DNA from: an uncultured Clostridia bacterium
GTDB lineage: Bacteria; Bacillota; Clostridia; TANB77; CAG-508
Length of the DNA: 10,976 nucleotides
Assembly: GCA_948664205.1 (NCBI GenBank)
Contig: CAPNDH010000011.1
Location: forward strand, 21,851-32,826
Reading direction: 5' to 3'
Program-made: the position numbers and the translations under genes
Notes under the pieces: generated by a model
Databases searched by the model: none
What the model saw: only the letters and a program-made list of their open reading frames with translations
Told to the model about the DNA's origin: nothing
Shown here: in pieces, positions 1 through 7,051 of the stretch
Layout of the letters: every line of letters starts with the position of its first letter
How positions within the stretch are numbered: position 1 is the stretch's first letter

Positions 1-1
1 A

Positions 2-2050
2 GGAAACTTAAGCTATAGTGTATTAGAAAATGTAGAAACAGATGAAACATTACATGTAGTAAAAGTATACTATATAAAAGATTCATTTGGATATACAGTA
101 AATTACTTAGATGAAGATAACAACCCAATATCAAATTCAAAAATTGGAGAAAAGAAATTATTTGATACAGAAGTAACTGAAAATGCAAAAGCTATTGAAG
201 GATATGAATTAGTTGATGCAAGTAAAACTTCACAAACAATAAAAATAAGTGCAGATGAAAGCAAAAATATAATAAACTTTATATATAAAGCAAAAGATTG
301 TGAATATACTGTAAATTATTATTATAATGGAAAACTTGCAGATGTTAATGAAACATTTAAAGCATCTTATGGAACAATAATAAGTGGATATACACCAAAA
401 ACAAATTATAAAGGTAAAGAATATACATTTGATAAAGAAGAAACAACAAGTGCAGATAAGAAAATGCCTTTAGTTATAGGATTAGCAAAGAATATAATAA
501 ATGTATATTATACAAGACCAGAGTTATCAATTAAGAAAGAAGCTGTAAAAGTAATAAATAATGGAGAAACAATAAGCTATACTATTACAGTAACAAATAC
601 AGGAATGAGAGAAGCAACTAATGTAGTAGTATCAGATGAATTACCACAACAATTAGATATGACAAAAATAAGTAATATTTCTGACGATGGAAAATATGAA
701 AAAGGAAAGATTACATGGAATATTGCACAAGTAAATGCAAAAGGTACAAAGACATTAACATTTAATGCAAAAGTTAAAATAGATACAATAGGAGAAAATA
801 TTGTAAATAATGCAACAGCTAAATTTGGAGATGAAACAATAACAACAACAGATTCTAATAATGCTAAAACAAAAGTAAATGACAAAACAGTAACTGTTAA
901 AGAAATAACAGAAGGAAAAGATGCTGATAACTTAAATATTATATTCATTATGGATAACTCATCAAGTATGAATGATCCAGTAAATGGAGTAACTTATAAA
1001 AATAGCGATAGTTATTATGTAGCACCTGGTGATGTAAGTAAAACTAGAATATATGCGGCTAAACAAGCTACAAAACAATTTATTACAGAGATTTATAGTG
1101 ATCCAAAAATGACTAATACAAATATGAGTGTTATAACATTTAATAATGAAATATCAGTAACAAAAAATGAATATAAGATAGGAAGAGGACCATTAACAGT
1201 GGTTGAACCAGATTATTTCTGGCAAGGAGTAACATATAAAGATTCAGAAGGAAATACAGTTAATAGCAGAAATGTTAAACAGGCAACAGATGGAAAATAT
1301 TATGAGATATTAGATAATAATATTAAAACAGGTACTATTGAAGTAGGTTCAGGAACATCAGCAAATCATGCTTCATTATTAACTAAGGTAGAAAATATTT
1401 CTATTGGTTCAAGAATTGAAGGATTAGCTACATACATTAATCCAGCATTAGAAAAAGCTAATACTCAAATAGTTAATTACAAAAAGGAAAATAATAATAA
1501 AAATATTGTAATAGTTTTAGGAGATGGAGCTATTAATGATAAGGAACTATCAAACTTAAATACTTTAAAACAAAATGCAGATGATATATATTGTATAAGA
1601 TTTGGAAATGAACAAAAAGCAGATGCTAACCTAACTACAATATCAACATCAACTAAGGGAACATCTGATAAATTATATACAGCAGGAAATCAAGCAGAAC
1701 TTATTGAAAAGTTTAAGTCAATATTAGATGCTACAAAAACTGATCCAGTTGATAGAAAAACAGGAGATGCAAAACAAAATGGAACAAATTTAGTTGCAAA
1801 TATAGAATCAGGAGAAATAGTTGCAAAAACATCTAAAGCAATAACATTTAATAGACCATTAGTTATAAAAAGAAATGGAACACCAATAATTACTTGTAAT
1901 TCAGCAAACGATTTAGCAAAATATGGAATTAAGTATGATACTACAAATAAAGTTTTAAGATGGGATTTAAATGAATGTTTAAGAAATGACAATGGAATAT
2001 CAGATTTATCTGGAAAATTAGAGTTAGATTATTATATTCCTAATAACTAA
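2..2050 (+). CDS. Surface/adhesin-like protein with MucBP-like repeats, DUF11 domain and vWA domain (5' partial)
   Basis: The reading frame is open from the first complete codon at position 2, so the true start lies left of the window; the ATG at 464 is internal. The visible 682 residues hold, in order: the end of one MucBP-like repeat (to about residue 25, ending VKVYYIKD), two further repeats (about 31-98 and 101-173, each opening YTVNY and closing with an F/V-Y-Y/K-type strand), a DUF11-type beta-sandwich (about 175-295, with SYTITVTNTG), and a von Willebrand A domain from about 308. The metal-ion site looks complete: D318-x-S320-x-S322, T477 in GLATYINPAL and D508 in VLGDGA. These domains are typical of secreted or wall-attached adhesins and pilus-tip proteins. 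There is no LPXTG motif, hydrophobic tail or basic tail before the stop, so any anchor must lie N-terminally or be absent. Domain calls are by eye; the specific ligand is unknown. Confidence 0.85.
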   Translation, partial: GNLSYSVLENVETDETLHVVKVYYIKDSFGYTVNYLDEDNNPISNSKIGEKKLFDTEVTENAKAIEGYELVDASKTSQTIKISADESKNIINFIYKAKDCEYTVNYYYNGKLADVNETFKASYGTIISGYTPKTNYKGKEYTFDKEETTSADKKMPLVIGLAKNIINVYYTRPELSIKKEAVKVINNGETISYTITVTNTGMREATNVVVSDELPQQLDMTKISNISDDGKYEKGKITWNIAQVNAKGTKTLTFNAKVKIDTIGENIVNNATAKFGDETITTTDSNNAKTKVNDKTVTVKEITEGKDADNLNIIFIMDNSSSMNDPVNGVTYKNSDSYYVAPGDVSKTRIYAAKQATKQFITEIYSDPKMTNTNMSVITFNNEISVTKNEYKIGRGPLTVVEPDYFWQGVTYKDSEGNTVNSRNVKQATDGKYYEILDNNIKTGTIEVGSGTSANHASLLTKVENISIGSRIEGLATYINPALEKANTQIVNYKKENNNKNIVIVLGDGAINDKELSNLNTLKQNADDIYCIRFGNEQKADANLTTISTSTKGTSDKLYTAGNQAELIEKFKSILDATKTDPVDRKTGDAKQNGTNLVANIESGEIVAKTSKAITFNRPLVIKRNGTPIITCNSANDLAKYGIKYDTTNKVLRWDLNECLRNDNGISDLSGKLELDYYIPNN

Positions 2051-2056
2051 TATAAA

Positions 2057-2095
2057 AAATAAAAGATTAGAATTTTCTAATCTTTTATTTTTATT
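2057..2095. terminator. Bidirectional intrinsic terminator between convergent genes
   Basis: A perfect inverted repeat (2057-2071 with 2076-2090, core AAAAGATTAG / CTAATCTTTT) has a 4-nt loop and T-rich sequence outside the stem on both strands. It starts 7 bases after the stop of the surface protein gene. It overlaps the last codons and TAG stop of the minus-strand gene that ends at 2077. One hairpin can therefore end both converging transcripts. Confidence 0.85.
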
Positions 2096-2604
2096 TTGAA
2101 ATCAGAAATATGCGATATATCTTGTTTTGTATACATTTGTAAAATTTGCTCTTTATTAGGTTCTATTTCAGATGTGTACGCATCAAAAGTTATAACTGAT
2201 TCGTTTTTAGAATCAACAAGCAAAATGGATAAAATTAATTTTGGACATATTTCAGAAGAAGTATTTTTAATGGTTATAGAAACTGAAGATTGTCCCTCGT
2301 CAACTTTAATTTTTAAATTAGAAGCTTCCAAAGTTTCATAATTAGTAATTTTTTTAGTGCCATTTTCCAAATCTAAAACTCTAGTTTTTTCATCAATAAT
2401 TGAATTATTGTCAAAAGTGCTTTTAATATTTTTGTAAAAAAAAGTATAGTATAAAGCTATAGTAATAAGTATAATTAGTAATATAATAATAAAAATATAA
2501 CTTTTTTTATTAGGTGATTCTTTAAATCTATTAGTACCAATAGATTTATTTGTTTTATTTATATTTGATTTTTCTTTAAATCTTTTTGCATTTTGACTTT
2601 TCAT
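2077..2604 (-). CDS. Single-pass membrane protein with an extracytoplasmic FxLYD-like domain, function unknown
   Basis: The 175-residue product has a lysine- and asparagine-rich cytoplasmic N-terminus (1-35) in which a short motif is repeated (KRFKEKSN at about 7, NRFKESPN at about 25). One membrane helix follows (about 36-57, IIILLIILITIALYY), then a linker and a beta-rich extracytoplasmic domain (about 90-175). The segment VSITIKNTSSEICPKLILSI followed by VITFDAYTSEIEPN resembles the FxLYD family of small Ig-like extracellular domains; this is a tentative, by-eye match. The ATG at 2604-2602 is supported by a very strong AAAGGGGG ribosome binding site at 2611-2618, 6 bases upstream. The gene has its own promoter and ends inside the shared terminator, so it appears monocistronic. 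No enzymatic motif is visible. A role in envelope assembly or sensing is only inferred from topology. Confidence 0.8.
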   Translation of the reverse strand: MKSQNAKRFKEKSNINKTNKSIGTNRFKESPNKKSYIFIIILLIILITIALYYTFFYKNIKSTFDNNSIIDEKTRVLDLENGTKKITNYETLEASNLKIKVDEGQSSVSITIKNTSSEICPKLILSILLVDSKNESVITFDAYTSEIEPNKEQILQMYTKQDISHISDFKIKIKD

Positions 2605-2629
2605 TTTTATCCCCCTTTAGTGCACATAA

Positions 2630-2658
2630 ATTTTATTATAAAATTTATTAAAAGTCAA
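2630..2658 (-). promoter_or_regulatory. Sigma-A-type promoter for the 175-aa membrane protein gene
   Basis: Read on the minus strand there is TTGACT (2658-2653), a 17-base spacer and TAAAAT (2635-2630), about 25 bases before the start codon. An alternative TATAAT lies only 12 bases from the -35 and is less likely. The -35 adjoins the T-tract of the preceding gene's terminator. Confidence 0.6.
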
Positions 2659-2691
2659 CAAAAATCGCCCTAATTCAGTTATTAAGGCGAT
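2656..2691 (-). terminator. Intrinsic terminator of the 54-aa small gene
   Basis: On the minus strand an 11-bp stem (2691-2681 with 2674-2664, ATCGCCTTAAT / ATTAGGGCGAT, one G-U pair, 6-nt loop) is followed directly by TTTTTGTT. On the plus strand the same stem would carry a C-A mismatch and lacks a T-tract. This makes it a directional minus-strand terminator, 18 bases after the stop at 2710. Confidence 0.8.
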
Positions 2692-2709
2692 AAAATATAT
2701 ATATTATAT

Positions 2710-2874
2710 CTAAACAAAAACATTTGCGATTGTTAAAAATAGGACATATAGTAAAGTTTTCCAAGAAATACGAACTGTATTAGAAGTAAACTTTTTAATA
2801 ACAACTAATCTATGTTCTTTTCTAACTGTTAATGCTAGACAATTTGAAACTGGTTTATATTCACGAGTATCCAT
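2710..2874 (-). CDS. 54-aa small protein with C-terminal hydrophobic helix, function unknown
   Basis: This short gene starts at ATG 2874-2872 and ends at TAG 2712-2710. The product begins MDTREYKPVSN, has a basic middle section (VRKEHRLVVIKK, about 17-28) and ends in a hydrophobic stretch (about 38-54, WKTLLYVLFLTIANVFV), which suggests a small tail-inserted membrane protein. It has every signal of a real gene: a consensus promoter about 80 bases upstream, an AAAGGAG site 9 bases before the start and a dedicated terminator. Two of its four arginines are CGT, whereas the long genes here use almost only AGA, consistent with strong expression. I recognise no family. It could act as a membrane regulator or toxin-like peptide, but nothing in the sequence decides this. 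Confidence 0.8.
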   Translation of the reverse strand: MDTREYKPVSNCLALTVRKEHRLVVIKKFTSNTVRISWKTLLYVLFLTIANVFV

Positions 2875-2883
2875 AATAATCAA

Positions 2884-2890
2884 CTCCTTT
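2884..2890 (-). promoter_or_regulatory. Strong ribosome binding site of the 54-aa gene
   Basis: AAAGGAG on the minus strand, 9 bases before ATG 2874. It is near-perfectly complementary to the 16S 3' end and is the main evidence that this short frame is translated from this start. Confidence 0.8.
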
Positions 2891-2953
2891 GTTCTTTCGT
2901 GTATTTTATAAAATTTTAGCTTATGTATAACAATTTTTATCTTTTATAATTTA

Positions 2954-2982
2954 ATTATAATTTAAGATATTACAGATGTCAA
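2954..2982 (-). promoter_or_regulatory. Consensus sigma-A promoter driving the 54-aa gene
   Basis: On the minus strand, TTGACA (2982-2977) and TATAAT (2959-2954) are both perfect consensus hexamers with an ideal 17-base spacer. Transcription should start near 2947 and leave a leader of about 70 bases. It is the closest match to consensus in the window and implies strong or tightly repressed expression. Confidence 0.85.
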
Positions 2983-2989
2983 CACTTTT

Positions 2990-3022
2990 TGTAATAAAAA
3001 TGTAATAAAAGTGTAATATTTG
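2990..3022. repeat. Three tandem 11-bp direct repeats next to a promoter
   Basis: TGTAATAAAAA, TGTAATAAAAG and TGTAATATTTG follow one another at an 11-base period, close to one helical turn, just upstream of the -35 of the minus-strand promoter. An inverted copy (TATTACA) lies at 2968-2974 inside the promoter spacer. This could be an operator or activator site, or low-complexity AT sequence. Confidence 0.5.
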
Positions 3023-3191
3023 TCATTGAGTTGTAAAAAACAAACTGAAAATTAATAGAAAAAAGTCGAAATATAATCCAATAAAATATTGATATCTAAA
3101 TGCTTTAGGGAATTTTAGAATAAATAGTAAAGAAATAGAATAAAAAAATATTATAATAATAGAATTAAATATAAAGAATTCCTAAAAACTC

Positions 3192-3220
3192 TATACAAAA
3201 AAACAAATTAGTTATATAAT
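3192..3220 (+). promoter_or_regulatory. murE: Probable promoter of the murE operon
   Basis: TATACA (3192-3197), a 17-base spacer and a perfect TATAAT (3215-3220) put the start site near 3227 and give a leader of about 55 bases before the murE ATG. The -35 matches only 4 of 6 positions. In such AT-rich DNA chance matches are common, so confidence is moderate. Confidence 0.5.
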
Positions 3221-3281
3221 AATAAAAATTATAGGTGGAATTTTGTCTATAAGATATATTAAATTGGAGGGATGATTCTAA

Positions 3282-4757
3282 ATGGAATTAAAAAAAATAT
3301 TAATAGGATTAGAAGGAATAAAAGCAAAAGGAAATGTAAATCTTGATATAAAAGGAATTGAAAAGGATTCAAGAGAAATTAAAGAAGGATATATGTTCAT
3401 AGCTATAAAGGGATTTTCAACAGATGGTCATCAATTTGTGGAAAAAGCAATTGAGAATGGAGCTAGCTGTGTAATGTTAGAAATAGGATGCGATTTAAAA
3501 TCTTTAAGTATACCTGAAGATGTAACGATATTAATGGTTAAAGATACAAGAGAAGCATTAGCAGTATGTTCATCAAATTTTTATGGAAATCCATCAGCAC
3601 AATTAAAACTAATAGGAGTTACTGGAACAAAAGGAAAGACAACAACAACATTTATGATTAAAGAAATATTAGAAAAAGCTGGGAAAAAAGTTGGATTAAT
3701 AGGAACAATTGCAACATATATAAATGGAAAGAAAATAAAAGATAATGATAGAACAACACCAGAGAGCTTAGAATTGCAACAAATATTTAGACAAATGGTA
3801 GACGAAGGTGTAGAAGTAGCAGTAATGGAAGTTTCTTCACAAAGTTTAAAATTGCATAGAGTTGATGGATGTCAATTTGATATAGTTTTATTTACAAACT
3901 TTTCAGAAGATCATATAAGTGAAAAAGAACATCCAGATATGCAAGATTATTTCAATTCAAAATTGAAATTATTTGAAATGTGTAAAACGGGAATTGTGAA
4001 TGCAGATGATTTATATTCTGCAAAAATTCCAAGATTATTTCCAGATAGCAATATAGTAACATATGGAATAGACAATTTTGCAAATGTTTTAGCAAAGGAT
4101 ATAACTATTACAAATTCATATGTAGATTTTAGAGTTAAAATAACAGATAGAAATGAAAGAGTAAAAACAGGGATACCAGGAAGATTTAGTGTTTATAACT
4201 CATTAGCAGCAATCTGTGTTGCGCAAAAATTTGGAATTTCATCAGAGATAATAAAAGAAGCGTTAGAAGAAGTTAGAGTTCCAGGAAGGTCAGAATTGAT
4301 AGACAATAAAATGGAATTAACTATAATGGTAGATTATGCACATTCACCAGAAAGCTTACAGAATATATTACAAGCTGCTAAAGCATATACAAGAGGTAGA
4401 GTAATTTCAGTATTTGGCTGTGGAGGAGATAGGGATTCTGGGAAAAGACCTATAATGGGCGAAATATCAGGCAAAATTGCTGATTATACAATAATAACAT
4501 CAGACAATCCCAGAACAGAAGAACCTGATAAAATAGTTTACCAAATAGAAGAAGGAATAAAAAAGACAAAAGGAAAATATGAAGTTGTGATAGACAGAAC
4601 ACATGCTATTGAACATGCAATTAAAATGGCAAATAAGAAGGATATAATTATTTTAGCAGGAAAAGGACATGAACCTTATCAAGAAATAAATGGTGTTAAA
4701 TATCCTTTTGATGAAAGAATTATTGTAAGAAATATTATAAATGAAAAGATTAAATAA
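3282..4757 (+). CDS. murE: UDP-N-acetylmuramoyl-tripeptide synthetase, meso-DAP adding (MurE)
   Basis: Cytoplasmic ATP-dependent ligase that adds the third stem residue to UDP-MurNAc-L-Ala-D-Glu. The 491 residues match the usual family length. Visible in order: an N-terminal uridine-binding domain opening with the conserved DSREIKEGYMFIAI segment (about 29-43); the Mur-ligase P-loop GTKGKTT (115-121); the central segment TTPESLELQ (158-166) and VMEVSSQSL (181-189); the lysine expected to be carbamylated (K227 in NSKLKLF); and the C-terminal domain with VDYAHSPESL, FGCGGDRDSGKRP and DNPR (408-411). In this family DNPR marks meso-diaminopimelate rather than L-lysine specificity. GGAGGG at 3266-3271 lies 10 bases before the ATG. 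It opens a plus-strand operon continuing into mraY, ftsW, murG and a kinase. Confidence 0.95.
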   Translation: MELKKILIGLEGIKAKGNVNLDIKGIEKDSREIKEGYMFIAIKGFSTDGHQFVEKAIENGASCVMLEIGCDLKSLSIPEDVTILMVKDTREALAVCSSNFYGNPSAQLKLIGVTGTKGKTTTTFMIKEILEKAGKKVGLIGTIATYINGKKIKDNDRTTPESLELQQIFRQMVDEGVEVAVMEVSSQSLKLHRVDGCQFDIVLFTNFSEDHISEKEHPDMQDYFNSKLKLFEMCKTGIVNADDLYSAKIPRLFPDSNIVTYGIDNFANVLAKDITITNSYVDFRVKITDRNERVKTGIPGRFSVYNSLAAICVAQKFGISSEIIKEALEEVRVPGRSELIDNKMELTIMVDYAHSPESLQNILQAAKAYTRGRVISVFGCGGDRDSGKRPIMGEISGKIADYTIITSDNPRTEEPDKIVYQIEEGIKKTKGKYEVVIDRTHAIEHAIKMANKKDIIILAGKGHEPYQEINGVKYPFDERIIVRNIINEKIK

Positions 4758-4907
4758 TTTATAATAAGATTTGGCAGACGAGAATTGAGATAGCCGTTCG
4801 AAATGAAATGAGATACGGATATCTTATGCAAATAAGTGATAGCGAATTTGTAACCGCTAAAAAAATGACGATGAGCGAAACGAAGTGAAGCGAAAGGATT
4901 GGTAAAG
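4758..4907 (+). other. Structured, compositionally distinct spacer between murE and mraY
   Basis: This 150-base gap is less AT-rich than its neighbours and unusually rich in CG steps. It can fold into three local hairpins: AGATA-CGGA-TATCT (4811-4824), CTTAT-GCAA-ATAAG with a GNRA-type loop (4823-4836), and TAGCG-N10-CGCTA (4840-4859). An alternative long-range stem pairs TAGCCGTT (4791-4798) with AACCGCTA (4852-4859), with one C-C mismatch. Its 3' end is purine-rich (GCGAAA at 4875 and again at 4890) and runs into the mraY ribosome binding site. No convincing ORF is present. It may be a cis-regulatory RNA, a dispersed intergenic repeat or a relic of a lost gene. Confidence 0.5.
4893..4898 (+). 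promoter_or_regulatory. mraY: Ribosome binding site that places the mraY start at TTG 4908
   Basis: AAAGGA ends 9 bases before TTG 4908 and directly abuts the alternative in-frame TTG at 4899, where no ribosome could initiate from it. No in-frame ATG exists near the N-terminus, so TTG 4908 is the better start. Confidence 0.65.
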
Positions 4908-5888
4908 TTGGATTTTGAAATAAAAGTATTACTAATAACATTTGTAATATCAGTAATATGTGGGCTAATAACAATACCAATATTAAAAAAACTAAAAGTA
5001 GGACAAATAGAAAGAGATGATGGACCAGCATCACATCTAAAAAAACAGGGAACACCCACAATGGGGGGAATAATAATGATAATTACAATTATTATTTCTG
5101 TTACTCTTGCATATATATATTTAACAGCAATTGGAAATACTAACTTAGCTAAAAAATTGTTACCATTATTATTAATTACAATAGGTTTTGGGATGATAGG
5201 ATTTGTAGATGACTTTAAAAAATTAGTTTTGAAAAATACTAAAGGTTTAAAGCCAAGTTATAAGATGTTTGGACTATTAATAATAGCAATAGTATATGTA
5301 TTATTTTTAGTACTTGTATTAAATATAGGTACAGAAACATACATACCAATTTTAAAAGCATATATTGGTATTCCAATTTATGTTTATATTCCACTTGCAA
5401 TTATAGTAATATTAGCAACAACAAATGCTATAAACCTTACTGATGGAATAGATGGTTTGTCATCAAGTGTTTCTGCAATTATTATAACGTGCTTAACAGT
5501 AATAGGTATTACTAATCAAATATATGAAGTATCTATATTTGGAAGTATGGCAATAGGAGCAACATTAGGATTTTTAATGTTCAATCTGCATCCAGCAAAA
5601 GTTTTTATGGGTGATACAGGATCTTTAATGCTTGGAGGTGTAATATCAGGAATAGCTTTATATTTAAAAATGCCACTATTATTACTTATAATAGCAATAA
5701 TTCCTGTATTAGAAACATTATCTGTAATAATACAAGTAGCATATTTTAAAAAAACAGGTAATAGAATATTTAAAATGGCACCTTTACATCATCATTTTGA
5801 ATTATCAGGATGGAGAGAAAACAAAGTAGTTGTGATTTTTTCACTAATAACATTGGTTACATGCTTTGTAGGACTAAAAATTGTATAA
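4908..5888 (+). CDS. mraY: Phospho-N-acetylmuramoyl-pentapeptide transferase (MraY)
   Basis: Integral membrane enzyme that transfers phospho-MurNAc-pentapeptide from UDP to undecaprenyl phosphate, making lipid I. From TTG 4908 it is 326 residues, normal for the family, with about ten hydrophobic helices. Conserved parts in order: ERDDGPASHLKKQGTPTMGG near the N-terminus (about 35-54); the aspartate pair in GFVDDFKK (D101, D102); NAINLTDGIDGL (about 174-184) with its Mg-coordinating Asp; FMGDTGSLMLGG (about 234-245); and the histidine motif PLHHHFE (about 292-298). All catalytic positions known for the family are intact. It lies 150 bases after murE, an unusually long gap inside this operon, and 19 bases before ftsW. 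murF, often located between murE and mraY, is absent. Confidence 0.93.
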   Translation: MDFEIKVLLITFVISVICGLITIPILKKLKVGQIERDDGPASHLKKQGTPTMGGIIMIITIIISVTLAYIYLTAIGNTNLAKKLLPLLLITIGFGMIGFVDDFKKLVLKNTKGLKPSYKMFGLLIIAIVYVLFLVLVLNIGTETYIPILKAYIGIPIYVYIPLAIIVILATTNAINLTDGIDGLSSSVSAIIITCLTVIGITNQIYEVSIFGSMAIGATLGFLMFNLHPAKVFMGDTGSLMLGGVISGIALYLKMPLLLLIIAIIPVLETLSVIIQVAYFKKTGNRIFKMAPLHHHFELSGWRENKVVVIFSLITLVTCFVGLKIV

Positions 5889-5907
5889 ACTGTTAGGAGG
5901 ATTATAG

Positions 5908-7039
5908 ATGGCAAAAAAGAAAAAAGAAAAGAGTTTTTCAAGTTTCTTAAATAATCCAATAGATTTTACACTAGTAATAACAATATTATTATTACTAGGT
6001 ATTGGATTAGTAATGGTATTATCAGCAAGTTCACCATCAGCGCTTTCAAAAAGTGGAAATAGCTATGCATATTTTTCAAAACAATTAATATTTGCCATTC
6101 TTGGATTAATAGCAATGGCATTTATTTCTAAAATTGATTATAGATTTTATCAGAAATTTTATAAACATGCTTGGTGGATTTCTTTATTACTATTAGCAGC
6201 TGTAATGATAGTGGGAGATGAAGTAAATGGGGCAAAAAGATGGATAAAAGTTACTGAGACATTATCATTCCAACCATCAGAAATTGTTAAGTTTTTAATG
6301 ATAGTTTTCTATTCAGGAATATTAGTGAAAAATAGAGATGAACTAAAATTATATGGAAAAGGATTTATGAAACATTGCTTATTTTTAGGACCAATAATAG
6401 GCTTATTGCTATTGGAACCACACTTAAGTAGCTCTGTTGTTATATTAGGAATTGTTTGTATAATGATGATTATTGCAGGATGTAAATTTAAACATTTTTT
6501 ATTTACTGGTCTGGGTGCAGGAGTTCCAGTATTATCAGCTCTAATTGCGTTTTCACCATATAGATTAGAGAGATTTATTACTTTCTTAGACCCTTGGAAA
6601 TATTCAACTGACGAAGGGTGGCAAGTTATTCAAGGATTATATGCTATAGGGTCAGGAGGTCTTTTTGGAGTAGGACTTGGAGATAGTAAACAAAAGTATC
6701 TATACATACCAGAGCCACACAATGATTTTATATTTTCAATATTAGCAGAAGAAGTTGGTTTTTTAGGATGTGTAGTAGTGTTAGTGCTGTTTGCAATATT
6801 TATATGGAGAGGAATTTTAATAGCAATGAAAGCACCAGATATGTTTGGAAGCTTATTGGCAATTGGAATCACAGCATTAGTTACTATACAAGTTATAATA
6901 AATGTTGCAGTTGTTACTTCATCAATGCCAGTAACAGGAATGCCACTTCCATTTTTTAGTTATCGGTGGTACTGCATTATTTATATTACTATGTGAAATG
7001 GGAGTATTGCTTAATATTTCACGTGCAGGTGCAAAATAA
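5908..7039 (+). CDS. ftsW: Lipid II polymerase / division protein FtsW, with a one-base frameshift near the 3' end
   Basis: SEDS-family glycosyltransferase that polymerises lipid II at the division septum. AGGAGG at 5895-5900 precedes ATG 5908 by 7 bases. Features include a basic N-terminus, about ten membrane helices, FQPSEIVK (121-128), LEPHLSSSVVIL (169-180), FLDPWKYSTDEGWQ (226-239), GSGGLFGVGLGDSKQK (248-263) and PEPHNDFIF with D273 as the likely catalytic aspartate. These match FtsW better than RodA. The uninterrupted frame stops at 6996 after an uncharacteristic tail (RWYCIIYITM). Skipping one base after TAT 6961-6963 instead gives SYGGTALFILLCEMGVLLN and ends at TAA 7037-7039, the expected FtsW C-terminus (376 residues). 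The family's conserved SYGG marks the extra base. Since cells need FtsW, a sequencing or assembly error or a recent mutation is likely; murG follows after 12 bases. Confidence 0.88.
6961..6967 (+). other. ftsW: Frameshift site in ftsW
   Basis: The sequence reads TAT C GGT at the point where the family has Tyr-Gly-Gly. One surplus base (the C at 6964 or the T at 6963) moves translation into a frame that ends at TGA 6994-6996. The frame after the surplus base is open and conserved to 7039. A T6 run lies just upstream (6952-6957); removing a T there would also restore the frame but would destroy the conserved SY. Confidence 0.85.
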
Positions 7040-7051
7040 AAGGAGAAAATT

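Larger units (their letters stand above)
2875..3281. other. Divergent intergenic region between the 54-aa gene and murE
   Basis: These 407 bases carry the minus-strand leader (about 2875-2947), a consensus minus-strand promoter, three 11-bp direct repeats (2990-3022), an AT-rich stretch of about 170 bases with no gene or clear signal (3023-3191), and a plus-strand promoter and leader for murE. A weak inverted repeat (TTTAGGGAATT near 3108, AATTCCTAAA near 3178) is probably incidental. I see no riboswitch or T-box fold. Confidence 0.7.

Noticed and set aside
464..466. ATG 464 as the start of the vWA surface protein
   Set aside because: The frame is open and domain-like (MucBP repeats) all the way to the left edge, and no ribosome binding site precedes this ATG. 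It falls inside the third repeat.
2096..2341. Plus-strand 81-aa frame inside the minus-strand 175-aa gene
   Set aside because: No ribosome binding site. It overlaps a gene with strong start signals and a membrane helix pattern on the other strand.
4791..4812. GTTCGAAAT in the murE-mraY spacer, suggestive of a tRNA T-loop
   Set aside because: The flanking bases do not form a T-stem, and no acceptor, D or anticodon arms can be placed.
4679..5061. Two minus-strand open frames (100 and 126 aa) crossing the murE-mraY gap
   Set aside because: They run antisense over murE and mraY coding sequence, have low-complexity hydrophobic products and lack a convincing start signal. They arise from the AT-rich codon bias.
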